64,000 nt of DNA, from the NCBI GenBank assembly GCA_025560025.1, contig CP048486.1, positions 1,073,501-1,137,500 of the forward strand, in the 5' to 3' direction. Positions 47,117 through 55,191 of this stretch are shown piece after piece (positions within the stretch are counted from its first letter, which is position 1; every line of letters starts with the position of its first letter). The notes under the pieces were generated by a model. It had not been told where the DNA came from. It saw only the letters and a list, made by a program, of their open reading frames with translations, and searched no databases. The stretch is from Agrobacterium tumefaciens. Lineage in GTDB: Bacteria; Pseudomonadota; Alphaproteobacteria; Rhizobiales; Rhizobiaceae. The position numbers and the translations under genes were made by a program.

Positions 47117-47329
47117 TCAGCTATCCCCGTCCAGATAGGTGCGATATTGCACATAGTCGGCACTTGGCTTCCCATCGACAATTTCCGGCGGACGCCCCTT
47201 ACCTCCGGTCAGATAACCGGTATTTTCAAGTACCGTCTTCAAAAGCTTTTCAATGGCCATGTGCCGGGGCAAGGCACTATCCGCCATATAAAGAGCGACG
47301 GCCAACTCCATATCGTCCGAGAAAACCAT
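47117..47329 (-). CDS. Hypothetical small protein
   Basis: A 70-residue open frame (MVFSDDMELAVALYMADSALPRHMAIEKLLKTVLENTGYL ... YRTYLDGDS is the overall pattern, a helical first half and polar second half). It ends 66 bases before the start of the small exported protein on the same strand. No strong ribosome site is visible and I recognise no family. It may be a genuine small gene or chance; the absence of an overlapping real gene on either strand favours it slightly. Confidence 0.35.
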   Translation of the reverse strand: MVFSDDMELAVALYMADSALPRHMAIEKLLKTVLENTGYLTGGKGRPPEIVDGKPSADYVQYRTYLDGDS

Positions 47330-47797
47330 AACACCAGCAATCCGTTGAAGTGATGAAATAGAACGCGGAACATTCCTGAAGGTTCAATTTCAACGCTCTG
47401 GAGTGCGACCTTCATGCGTTCCCTGGATAGTCACTCACGAATTTGCCGGATCGTTTCTCGCAGCAGCGTCCGCCGACTTATCGTTTGAGTTTCGACCACA
47501 GTCGGGCAGGCTGTATTATGCATAAATGCCGCTTTCCCGTCCGGACCACCGAATTTCCGCTTAAAAAACAGCCTGACTCAAGCGATTGAAACCAATGGCG
47601 GAAAACCGTAAACGAAAGCTAATTGGCACTTAGTTTTCATTACCTCGCATTAACCATAGCTCAGCCTTTGGCTGGATTTGCGCCTAGACGTTACCAGCCT
47701 CACACCGAATCTTTCGAGTATCGAGAAAACGATGCAAATGTAACTTCAGACGGCGATTTCCGCAAGCTGCAGCGGCGTCGCTTCACCTGACGCCAAC
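47330..47797. other. Gene-free region downstream of repC
   Basis: 468 bases without a convincing gene. It is less GC-rich than its surroundings. A 7-bp inverted repeat (TGAAGGT ... ACCTTCA) lies near its start, close to 47375-47415. I see no parS site, tRNA, promoter of good quality or transposon remnant in it. In repABC replicons this 3' side may carry secondary incompatibility determinants, which cannot be judged here. Confidence 0.4.
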
Positions 47798-49075
47798 TTA
47801 CCATGTCATGCCCTTCTCCATCTCGCCTTTCCGCCCCCGCAGCTGCGCCTGAAGCATGGCCTGAAGATCGAACCCGCCTTCATGAGCCTTGCGGGTCAGA
47901 TTGCGCAGATATCCGCCGAGCGAGCTTATCTGATCCGCCTTTTGCAGCAGGCAGGCAAGGATGGCTGCAGTTCCCTGCCGGCCGAAGGTCGCTATGGCGT
48001 CCTGGTAGGCCGACTGGCTGATGTTGAACATGGTTTTGATCACCGATGTTGCCACCTCGAGATCACGCCAGCCGGTAATCGCTCCCCCAGGGGCATAGAG
48101 GGAAATATCCGGGCAAGCCTTCAAAACCAAAACAATATCAGGAACAAAAAATTGCTTATGAAGAACGGGCTTTGGCTGCTGCGGCAAAGGTTTCGTACTG
48201 GTGGGTGCGGCATATGATGGTCGGATGGCAACCGTGCCTGCAGGCGCAACGGCATCCGGTTCACGAAAATCCTGCGGTTTAGATATGGATTCGGATTCTG
48301 AATTCTTTATGAGGCGCTCATTTTGGCAGTCATTGCCGCCCGATTTTTCCGATTTTTCGATATTTTCCAGATAGTTGGTCACTTCTGCGCGTAAGGAAGC
48401 CAAAAATCCGGCGATTTCCTTCAGTTCAGCAGGTTTTGAATTGCGGCCAAGGGAACGCGCAGTCGCATTGTAGCGAAGCTGGAATGTTTCGAAGGTCTCA
48501 ACATCACCGCTTGCGGCAATCATTTCGCAAAGTTTCTGAATATCGCGGCGGCAAAGGCTGATGTTTTCACGAAGGCGCTGAAGATCGAGCCGTTCACGAA
48601 GGATGCGGTCTGCCAGTTCCTCGATTTCCATTTTGCGGGCAAGAAGCGGCGCCAGCGAAAAACCATAGGCTTCGCTGATTTCCCCACCCCTGTGTTTGCG
48701 GGCATAACGTTTTCCGTTCGGACTATCCTTGCGGATGATGAGACCGGCTTCGACAAGGGCCGAGAGATGCCGGCGCAAAGTCTGTTCGGCCATGCCATGA
48801 GCCCTGAGCGACAATTGCGTATTGGACGGGAAGACCACCAATCCGGCTTCGCTGGAAAGTTCGTTTTTCGGATAGAAGCTCAAAAGCGCGTTCAATACCG
48901 CCAGAGAACGATCGGTCACGCCTAGCAACGGTCTCGCTTCACAGACCGAACGATAGAGTTTCCATTTATCGACCGCCTCGACCTTCTTGGTCTTTTGCGC
49001 GGCAAACTGGGTTGCGAGGACGCCAAACGACATCGCTCGCCGCCCAAAGGGCGTCGTTACACATGTGCTGTCCAT
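47798..49075 (-). CDS. repC: Replication initiator RepC
   Basis: A 425-residue RepC protein. The N-terminal domain (FGRRAMSFGVLATQFA, KWKLYRSVCEARPLLGVTDRSLAVLNALLSFYP, LVVFPSNTQLSLRAHGMAEQTLRRHLSALVEAGLI) holds the winged helices that bind the origin inside repC itself. The C-terminal part (VLKACPDISLYAPGGAITGWRDLEVATSVIKTMFNIS) is the second conserved block. It is rate-limiting for replication of repABC replicons and repressed by the counter-transcribed RNA encoded just upstream on the opposite strand. The ATG at 49075 is preferred to a GTG three codons earlier. Confidence 0.95.
   Translation of the reverse strand: MDSTCVTTPFGRRAMSFGVLATQFAAQKTKKVEAVDKWKLYRSVCEARPLLGVTDRSLAVLNALLSFYPKNELSSEAGLVVFPSNTQLSLRAHGMAEQTLRRHLSALVEAGLIIRKDSPNGKRYARKHRGGEISEAYGFSLAPLLARKMEIEELADRILRERLDLQRLRENISLCRRDIQKLCEMIAASGDVETFETFQLRYNATARSLGRNSKPAELKEIAGFLASLRAEVTNYLENIEKSEKSGGNDCQNERLIKNSESESISKPQDFREPDAVAPAGTVAIRPSYAAPTSTKPLPQQPKPVLHKQFFVPDIVLVLKACPDISLYAPGGAITGWRDLEVATSVIKTMFNISQSAYQDAIATFGRQGTAAILACLLQKADQISSLGGYLRNLTRKAHEGGFDLQAMLQAQLRGRKGEMEKGMTW
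48270..48375. other. A/T-rich stretch inside repC, likely origin of replication
   Basis: The middle of repC contains its most A/T-rich part (runs such as GATTTTTCCGATTTTTCGATATTTTCC on the plus strand, at about 48340-48366, shown here by position only for the rest). In studied repABC replicons the origin lies within the A/T-rich centre of repC. Assignment is by analogy. Confidence 0.4.
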
Positions 49076-49136
49076 GTCTTTCACCTTTCACAAGGCAAAA
49101 GAAAATCGCTCACCGAAAAATTCGATGCCAAGACTC

Positions 49137-49165
49137 TTGACTATGATTCGCGGAAATGAGATTCT
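49137..49165 (+). promoter_or_regulatory. Promoter of the repB-repC counter-transcribed RNA
   Basis: TTGACT (49137-49142), 17 bases, GATTCT (49160-49165) on the plus strand, opposite to repABC. It lies between repB and repC and points into the repC leader in antisense. Confidence 0.55.
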
Positions 49166-49171
49166 TTGGGT

Positions 49172-49222
49172 GCTTAGATCAAAGAAAGGCTTCCGTGCGG
49201 CAACGTTCGGGGGCTTTTTTCT
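49172..49222 (+). ncRNA. Counter-transcribed RNA (ctRNA, inc-alpha) in the repB-repC gap
   Basis: A short antisense RNA of about 50 nt is predicted from the promoter at 49137 to an intrinsic terminator, GCTTCCG / CGGGGGC (two G-U pairs) with a 12-base loop and flanking A/T pairs, followed by TTTTTT (49188-49220). All repABC replicons studied carry such an RNA in the 150-200 base repB-repC gap (here 185 bases). It pairs with the repC leader and shuts off repC translation or elongation, setting copy number and incompatibility. Confidence 0.75.
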
Positions 49223-49260
49223 TTTGTGATGCGTCTCCTGTTAGTCGTTAGATTTAGAAA

Positions 49261-50274
49261 TCACTGTTTGGACCGGTATTCGGCAAACAGCGCCTGAAGA
49301 TGTTCAAGAACGAAATCGGCAAATTCCGGCGCTTCGTTCTTGTCGATGGATATGTCCAGCTTGCGATCGCTCTCCACGACCTTTGCCAGACGGCTGCCGC
49401 TTTCCGATGACCAGACACCGGTCTTTTTTGCCTGTGCCTTGGGCTTCAGGAAATCCAGAAGCGACTTGAAACGCTCTTCGGATGGAAGCGCGGCAACCGA
49501 AGGTTCCCTGACATAAGCGCGCGCCGCTTCCTTGACCTGCGATGATGAGAGTTGATCGGCCAGATCCATCCAGTTGCGGCGGCCGACGCTGGGGGCCGGA
49601 CCGATCAGATCCACCAGATCCTCCGGAATGCGGCCGACAACCGACAGCATGTTGGAAAGATCACCCTTATGCAGCGACATTGCCGCCATGATCGTGTCCC
49701 GGGGAAACCGAATCTGCAATTTCTGCGCAAACCGCGCCTTTTCGATATAGGTGAGGTCGCGGCGTTCGTTGTTTTCCTGTCCCTGGGCAACGACGAGCTG
49801 TTCGTCGCTGAGATCGCGGACGACGGCTTTGACGGGAATACCGAGGCTGGAAACGGCCCGCAGACGGCGATGACCGAAAGCGACCTGATAACGGCCCGGA
49901 AAATCGGGATGGGGGCGCACCAGAATGGGGACCTGCTGGCCCTGCTCACGAATGGCTTCCACCAGACCTGCATCCGCCTCTTCCGAGGCTGGCATGCGAT
50001 CGGGAATGAAGGACGGATCGATATCGGCGGGGCTGAGGGAAACGATCGTCAGGCCCTCTGCAAGCTGCCTTTCGATCTCTTCAGCACGCTTGGCGCGTTC
50101 GGATACTTCATTCAGCGACTGGCCGATCATGCCAACAGGGGAATTGACGACATCCGTCACCAGTTCGGGAGAACCGAGGATAGGGCGGATGCGCGGTCGC
50201 GACCGCTCCGGGGCAGCATCATTATTGTCGGTGCCCGGCGTGCCGAGATTGGCGAAAATCTGTTTTCTGCTCAT
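49261..50274 (-). CDS. repB: Partition protein RepB (ParB family)
   Basis: A 337-residue ParB-type DNA-binding protein. The N terminus (MSRKQIFANLG) is the RepA-interacting part, the ParB/Srx domain has VPILVRPHPDFPGRYQVAFGHRRLRA, followed by the helix-turn-helix (NNERRDLTYIEKARFAQKL, MSLHKGDLSNMLSVV) and a C-terminal dimerisation domain. It binds the parS palindromes upstream of repA and links them to the RepA ATPase for segregation. It overlaps the repA stop by four bases (ATGA). Confidence 0.95.
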   Translation of the reverse strand: MSRKQIFANLGTPGTDNNDAAPERSRPRIRPILGSPELVTDVVNSPVGMIGQSLNEVSERAKRAEEIERQLAEGLTIVSLSPADIDPSFIPDRMPASEEADAGLVEAIREQGQQVPILVRPHPDFPGRYQVAFGHRRLRAVSSLGIPVKAVVRDLSDEQLVVAQGQENNERRDLTYIEKARFAQKLQIRFPRDTIMAAMSLHKGDLSNMLSVVGRIPEDLVDLIGPAPSVGRRNWMDLADQLSSSQVKEAARAYVREPSVAALPSEERFKSLLDFLKPKAQAKKTGVWSSESGSRLAKVVESDRKLDISIDKNEAPEFADFVLEHLQALFAEYRSKQ

Positions 50275-51485
50275 GCTGCCCTACCCCACGCTTTCTTAAT
50301 CAGGCCTTCAATTTCACCGTTGACGTTGTTCATGGCTTCAAGCGCGCGATCATAGGTCGAGCGGGTGAATTGCGTTCTCTCCACTTCAAACAGCGTCTGG
50401 TTGGTCAAGCCGGCATCCGAGACGGCGGTGCTCTTCAGCATTGGGTGAATGAGGACGTTTTCACCGAAGATAGAGCGCAGGAAAGCCACCATCTGGTTTT
50501 GCGGGCCGTCACTCGGTTCAAAACGGGTGATGAGATAACGCATCCAATTATAGTCGGACCGTGCACCGGCCCTGCCGATTTCCGCGAGAAGATCGCCCGT
50601 CATGGCCAGAAACTGGTTCATGGACATCACATCCAGCATTTGCGGATGAACGGTGACCAGAACCGATGTCGCAGCCGTCAGTGCCGAAAGCGTGAGGTAA
50701 CCGAGTTGTGGCGGGCAATCGATGACGACGACGTCGTAGAAGTTCTGAGCCTGGGCGATTGCCTGGCCGATACGGGCGAAGAAAAGCGTATCGCCCGGCG
50801 CGCGGCGCATCAGTGCGCGCGGCGTGTCGTGCTCGAACTCCATAAGTTCCAGATTGCCAGGAACGATATGAAGGTTGGGAATATAGGTGCCGCGAACGAT
50901 CTCAGCCATCGGCCGGCGCTCATCATCGTAACGGATCGCGCCATAGAGCGTTTCGTTCGGCCCGACATCAATCTCCGGCTGGTGGCCGAAGAGTGCGGAC
51001 AGACTTGCCTGCGGGTCGAGATCGATGGCGAGCACCCGGTAGCCGCGAAGCGCCAGATATTGCGCCAGATGCGCGGATGTCGTCGTCTTGCCCGAACCGC
51101 CCTTGAAATTCATGACGGCGATGACCTGCAATTCTTCACCGTCGCGACGATGGGGCAGGTAACGGCGTGTGCCACGTGCGCCCTGATCGAGAAGCCGTCT
51201 GATTTCATCCATGTCCTCGACCGAATAGGAACGGCGGCCGGAAGCCTGCGCCGCATCCAGCTCCGGACGCTCGGCAGCGATCTGGCGAAGATAAGCTTCG
51301 CCGATGCCGATAAGCCGGGCGGTTTCAGCAGGCGAGAAATGGCGCATGCTCTTTTCGGTGTGGGGTGAAAACGTATTTGCGTTATGCGCCTGCAATTGGG
51401 CTGACAACGCAGCCGAATGCTGTTGTATAAGGCCCGTTAGGTCGGGTGCCCCTGCAGCAAGTCTTGAGTCGGCACTCTGTGTCAT
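50271..51485 (-). CDS. repA: Partition ATPase RepA (ParA family)
   Basis: A 404-residue Walker-type ATPase. An N-terminal helix-turn-helix-like region (HFSPAETARLIGIGEAYLRQIAAE) precedes the deviant Walker A in VMNFKGGSGKTTTSAHLAQYL, the DPQASLSALFG box and VVIDCPPQLGYLT. It moves RepB-parS complexes and represses the repABC promoter. MTQSADSRLAAG at 51485 has GAAAGAAG upstream; 40 additional in-frame codons before it are basic and unlike the family. First gene of repABC; promoter and parS sites lie at 51486-51914. Confidence 0.95.
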   Translation of the reverse strand: MTQSADSRLAAGAPDLTGLIQQHSAALSAQLQAHNANTFSPHTEKSMRHFSPAETARLIGIGEAYLRQIAAERPELDAAQASGRRSYSVEDMDEIRRLLDQGARGTRRYLPHRRDGEELQVIAVMNFKGGSGKTTTSAHLAQYLALRGYRVLAIDLDPQASLSALFGHQPEIDVGPNETLYGAIRYDDERRPMAEIVRGTYIPNLHIVPGNLELMEFEHDTPRALMRRAPGDTLFFARIGQAIAQAQNFYDVVVIDCPPQLGYLTLSALTAATSVLVTVHPQMLDVMSMNQFLAMTGDLLAEIGRAGARSDYNWMRYLITRFEPSDGPQNQMVAFLRSIFGENVLIHPMLKSTAVSDAGLTNQTLFEVERTQFTRSTYDRALEAMNNVNGEIEGLIKKAWGRAA

Positions 51486-51661
51486 TTGTCTTCTTTCGCT
51501 CGATATTGCAGTAGCGGTTTTTTTCGAAAAAGGCGGTTTTTTCCGCAACTGAGATATAAGCGCCGATTCTCTTTTTGGCGCAATAGGCTTTTTTCTCAGA
51601 TGCAAAAGAGCCGCTAAGGCATTGTGGAAGAATCAGATTTGCCTTTTATGACAGTTTGACG

Positions 51662-51677
51662 GTTAGCCGCGGCTAAC
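51662..51677. promoter_or_regulatory. parS site 1
   Basis: GTTAGCCGCGGCTAAC is a perfect 16-base palindrome matching the repABC parS pattern GTTNNCNGCNGNNAAC. It is the copy closest to repA and differs from the other two at the fourth position (A instead of T) and its mirror. Confidence 0.88.
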
Positions 51678-51749
51678 TTGGCATCCTCTTGATGCAATCA
51701 GGCAAGTTTTTCTCACTATTCCGGCTCGGCGAGGGAAGTGGGCGAGAAA

Positions 51750-51765
51750 GTTTGCCGCGGCAAAC
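51750..51765. promoter_or_regulatory. parS site 2
   Basis: GTTTGCCGCGGCAAAC, a perfect 16-base palindrome of the RepB-binding class, extended by AAA/TTT on both sides (AAAGTTTGCC ... GGCAAACTTT). Confidence 0.88.
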
Positions 51766-51914
51766 TTTTGCATCTCCATGCAAATCGACCAGCGCTAATG
51801 ACGTAAAGTGAAGGGTGGACATTCGCAGGTGTTTAATCTCTACTCTCTGACTAGGGTATCAACGAGGTCGTCACCCATCGACCATGTTCATGCTGTTGCA
51901 GGTTGGAGGAGTAA

Positions 51915-53300
51915 ATGTCCTATGATGTCGCTATCGTCGGGTCCGGTTTCTCGGCCATCTGTACTGTCGCTCATCTTTTATCCTCGCTGCCAGCGGATGC
52001 TTCTGTCGCCATTGTCGGCGACGAGTCGGATTTCGGTCGTGGCACGGCCTATCGCACGGAGCTGCCCTATCATCGACTGAATGTGCCGGCAGGGCGAATG
52101 AGTGTGTTTCCTGATCGGCCCGATGACTTTCTTGACTGGTTAACCGAAAACGGAATCGGGCAGGATCCGTTGTTGTTTGCCTCGCGCGGGGATTATGGTC
52201 TCTATCTAAGAGACAGGCTGGCCTCGTTGCTTCGCAGCAGGGACCAGCGGGCACGGGTAGATTTCATCCGCGCAAAGGCATCCGCCTGCCTGCCGGATGG
52301 TGAGGGCGGATTTTCCTTCACCCTGGAGAATGGCGAAGCATTACGCGCGCAGAATGTTGTCTTATGCCTGGGTGTTGGCGCCGCGGGTTTGCCGGTGCAA
52401 ACCGTCGCGAAAGAGGAAGAAAGGTTGCCGCGCATCATTGGTCATTGCTGGCAACCCGGATGGCTGTCGAGAGTGAGGGCGGGAGATCGCATCTGTATTC
52501 TCGGCTCCGGTCTGACGATGATCGACCAGGTTCTGACCCTGCGGGGAAAAGGCCATCGCGGTCCTATTCATGTTCTCTCTCGACGCGGTTTGGTACCACA
52601 CCCTCACGTCAGCCCGCCACTTGCCGCTACTATTCCGCATTTGCCGGAGAGGTCGACGGAAATCAGCCGGCTACTGCAGTCGTTGCGCAAACAAGTGAGA
52701 GAAGGCGCGCCATGGCGTACAGTGATGGATGGCTTACGACCAAGGACACAGGCGTTGTGGCAGAGCCTGACAGCTGAGCAGCGCAGCAGGTTTCTGCGGC
52801 ATGCTTTACCCTGGTGGAATATTCACCGGCACCGTATCGCGCCTGAAGTACACAAGGCCTTTGAGAAACTCCTCGCTGAGGGCGTTCTGGAAATCCATGC
52901 AGGTTACCTCCGCTCTCTCGAGGAGCAGGATGAAGGGATCACGGTCTCTTATCGCCGCAGGCATACGCAGATCATCAAAGAGTTTCAGGTTGACTGGGTC
53001 GTCAATTGTACGGGGATGGAGCGAGCAGGGATTGGCCATTCACGTCTTCTCGAAACCATGCAGGGTGATGGCGTCCTTCTCCTCGATCCTCTTGGGCTAG
53101 GAGTCGAGGTTGATGCCGAATCCCGTCTGATAAGGGCGGATGGGCAAAACTGGCCAGGCCTTTTTGCCGCCGGCGCGCTGACGGCGGGTCGCTTCTGGGA
53201 AATTACGGCCGTTCCGGATATTCGTGTACAGGCTCAGAAAATTGCCGAGGCCGTGACGGAAAGAATAACGTCTAACGGACGGATGTCTGCGCTCGGTTGA
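51915..53300 (+). CDS. FAD/NAD(P)-binding oxidoreductase-like protein
   Basis: A 461-residue protein of the FAD-NAD(P)-binding family (NAD_binding_9, COG4529-like). The N-terminal Rossmann motif is YDVAIVGSGFSAICTVAHLL, followed by DFGRGTAYRTELPYHRLNVPAGRM. A second dinucleotide motif is DRICILGSGLTMIDQVLTL, and the C terminus has LFAAGALTAGRFWEITAVPDIR, the FAD-binding end. Substrate is unknown; some relatives are linked to siderophore or thiol chemistry. It lies alone between parS sites 2 and 3, so it appears to be carried within the centromere region. Confidence 0.85.
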   Translation: MSYDVAIVGSGFSAICTVAHLLSSLPADASVAIVGDESDFGRGTAYRTELPYHRLNVPAGRMSVFPDRPDDFLDWLTENGIGQDPLLFASRGDYGLYLRDRLASLLRSRDQRARVDFIRAKASACLPDGEGGFSFTLENGEALRAQNVVLCLGVGAAGLPVQTVAKEEERLPRIIGHCWQPGWLSRVRAGDRICILGSGLTMIDQVLTLRGKGHRGPIHVLSRRGLVPHPHVSPPLAATIPHLPERSTEISRLLQSLRKQVREGAPWRTVMDGLRPRTQALWQSLTAEQRSRFLRHALPWWNIHRHRIAPEVHKAFEKLLAEGVLEIHAGYLRSLEEQDEGITVSYRRRHTQIIKEFQVDWVVNCTGMERAGIGHSRLLETMQGDGVLLLDPLGLGVEVDAESRLIRADGQNWPGLFAAGALTAGRFWEITAVPDIRVQAQKIAEAVTERITSNGRMSALG

Positions 53301-53371
53301 CGTCAGTGACGGGTCGGCCAGGAGTACATTGGGGCTGTAGATGCGACACTCAATGTTCAGTGCATTATGAA

Positions 53372-53387
53372 GTTTGCCGCGGCAAAC
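53372..53387. promoter_or_regulatory. parS site 3
   Basis: GTTTGCCGCGGCAAAC, identical to site 2 including the flanking AAGTTT/AAACTT, but 1.6 kb away beyond the flavoprotein gene. The gap 53301-53604 in which it lies holds no other gene; it becomes A/T-rich after 53500 and leads to the RidA gene. Confidence 0.86.
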
Positions 53388-53604
53388 TTTCACGTCTTAT
53401 TGCAGCGGATCCATTGTTTTGGTTGGTTGCCATCCAGATTGACTTCATATGGAGGCCCCATGTCAAAAGGATGCGCACTGTCGCGTCGCGATATGATATT
53501 TACGTGTTTGCTAAATAATTTACATCACTTGTGGAATATAGCCGCAAAACAGGCTATAAAACCGAAAAAATGTGAAATTGATGAAAATTATTTGCGAGGC
53601 ATCT

Positions 53605-54000
53605 ATGGAAAAGCAGAGGCTGGTAAGATTCGAGACGGCAGATAGCCAGGCAGGTGGCCAGCGCCGCCCCTTCGCCAAAGCCGTCAGGGCAGGGGATTTT
53701 GTCTATGTGTCCGGTCAGGTGCCGACCGTCGATGGTGAGGTCGTGACCGGCGGCATCGTGGCGCAGACCGAGCAGGTCGTGGCCAACATCAAAGCTGTTC
53801 TGGCACTCGCCGATTGCACGCTCGCTGACGTCGTCAAGGTCAATGTCTGGCTCGATGATGCGCGTGACTTTTCGAGCTTCAATGCTGTTTTCCAGAAATA
53901 TTTCATCGATCATCCGCCGGCGCGATCAACCGTTCAGTCGCCCCTTATGGTCGATGCCAAGGTAGAAATGGATGTTATTGCCTACAAGCCGCTGGCTTGA
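53605..54000 (+). CDS. RidA/YjgF-family enamine/imine deaminase
   Basis: A 131-residue RidA-family protein (RPFAKAVRAGDFVYVSGQVPTVDGEVVTGG, TEQVVANIKAVLALADCTLADVVKVNVWLDD, PPARSTVQSPLMVDAKVEMDVIAYKP). The Arg in PPARSTV corresponds to the catalytic arginine. RidA proteins hydrolyse reactive enamine intermediates released by PLP enzymes. That fits the next gene, a PLP-dependent enzyme 28 bases downstream. GAGG precedes the ATG at 53605; upstream codons are not family-like. Confidence 0.88.
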   Translation: MEKQRLVRFETADSQAGGQRRPFAKAVRAGDFVYVSGQVPTVDGEVVTGGIVAQTEQVVANIKAVLALADCTLADVVKVNVWLDDARDFSSFNAVFQKYFIDHPPARSTVQSPLMVDAKVEMDVIAYKPLA

Positions 54001-54028
54001 TGCCCGATATTTCTGATTTTGAGAGCAT

Positions 54029-55120
54029 ATGATGACCTATCCCTGGCCTGATGAAGGTACACCACTCGATGCCATTTCGACACCAATGCCGGTGATCGAC
54101 GAGGACCGGCTTGCTGCCAATATTCTCAAGGCGCAATCCTATCTCAACGGCCATGGCAAGGCTTTCCGTCCCCACATCAAGACGCACAAGATACCCGCTA
54201 TCGCAAGACAGCAGCTTGAGGCCGGCGCCATCGGCATCAATTGCCAGAAAGTCAGCGAAGCGGAGGTTTTCGCGGATGCCGGGTTTGACGATATCCTGAT
54301 TACCTACAATATCATCGGTCCGGCAAAACTTGCGCGGTTGCAGGCGCTCAACGCCCGTATCGGCGGGCTGAGCGTTGTTGCCGATAGCGCGGTGACGATT
54401 GCCGGACTTGCCGGAACATTCAATGCGCAAAGACCGCTTGCGGTGCTCGTGGAATGCGATACGGGCGGAAAGCGCTGCGGTGTGCAGACCCCGCAGGTCG
54501 CATTGGAACTTGCTGAAAAGATCGTCGCGGCACCGGGTCTCGAATTCAGGGGCATTTTGACCTATCCAGCCCCCGGCGGGGCGGAAAAGGTGGAAACCTT
54601 TATCAGCGAGACCATAGCGTTGCTGGCGGCAAAAGGTATCGACTGCCCTGTCCGTTCAAGCGGCGGCTCGCCAGATTTCTTCTCCGCTCACCTCGTTCCT
54701 TCCGCGACCGAGCACCGGGCGGGCACCTATGTCTATAATGACCGCTCGATGCTGCGTGCCGGACATTGCACCGCCGGCGATCTGGCGATGCATGTCCTTG
54801 CCACCGTGGTATCGAGACCCACGGCCGATCGCGCCGTGCTAGATTGCGGCTCGAAAGCCCTGACCTCCGATCTTCTGGGTTTCAGCGATTACGGGATGAT
54901 CGAGGGATATGAGGGCGCAAAAATCATTTCGCTTTCGGAAGAGCATGCGGTCGTCGATTTGTCGGCCTGCGGCTCGGTCCGGCCTGAAATCGGTGACATC
55001 GTCAGGGTCGTGCCGAACCACACCTGTGTCGTCAGTAATCTTTTCGACCGCATGGTTTTCCATCGAAATGGTCTGGTGACGCGTGTGGAGGAGGTCGCGG
55101 CACGCGGCACCGTCTGGTGA
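54029..55120 (+). CDS. D-threonine aldolase / D-serine dehydratase-like PLP enzyme
   Basis: A 363-residue fold-type III (alanine racemase-like) PLP enzyme. The lysine that binds PLP lies in RPHIKTHKIP, the barrel has INCQKVSEAEVFADAGFDDIL, LVECDTGGKRCG and the C-terminal domain has the metal-binding His and Cys in VPNHTCVVSNLFD. Such enzymes cleave D-threonine-type beta-hydroxy D-amino acids or dehydrate D-serine. It follows the RidA gene and precedes an MlrC-like peptidase, probably as one operon for breakdown of D-amino acid compounds. Two adjacent ATGs exist; the first is given. Confidence 0.86.
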   Translation: MMTYPWPDEGTPLDAISTPMPVIDEDRLAANILKAQSYLNGHGKAFRPHIKTHKIPAIARQQLEAGAIGINCQKVSEAEVFADAGFDDILITYNIIGPAKLARLQALNARIGGLSVVADSAVTIAGLAGTFNAQRPLAVLVECDTGGKRCGVQTPQVALELAEKIVAAPGLEFRGILTYPAPGGAEKVETFISETIALLAAKGIDCPVRSSGGSPDFFSAHLVPSATEHRAGTYVYNDRSMLRAGHCTAGDLAMHVLATVVSRPTADRAVLDCGSKALTSDLLGFSDYGMIEGYEGAKIISLSEEHAVVDLSACGSVRPEIGDIVRVVPNHTCVVSNLFDRMVFHRNGLVTRVEEVAARGTVW

Positions 55121-55191
55121 TGTTACCCGGCTAATTAAATTGCGAAACGGGTGCTGCTGACAGGCGGGCACCGGCAAAGAGAATCACAGTC

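Larger units (their letters stand above)
51486..51914. other. repABC control region (promoter side, two parS sites)
   Basis: 429 bases between divergent repA and the flavoprotein gene. It contains parS palindromes at 51662-51677 and 51750-51765 and should contain the RepA-repressed promoter of repABC; no -35/-10 pair stands out enough to name. The plus-strand stretch 51780-51914 leading to the flavoprotein gene shows no recognisable regulator site. Confidence 0.6.

Noticed and set aside
47330..47797. A possible small RNA or tRNA in the gap after repC
   Set aside because: No cloverleaf, no convincing promoter-terminator pair; only a short 7-bp inverted repeat.
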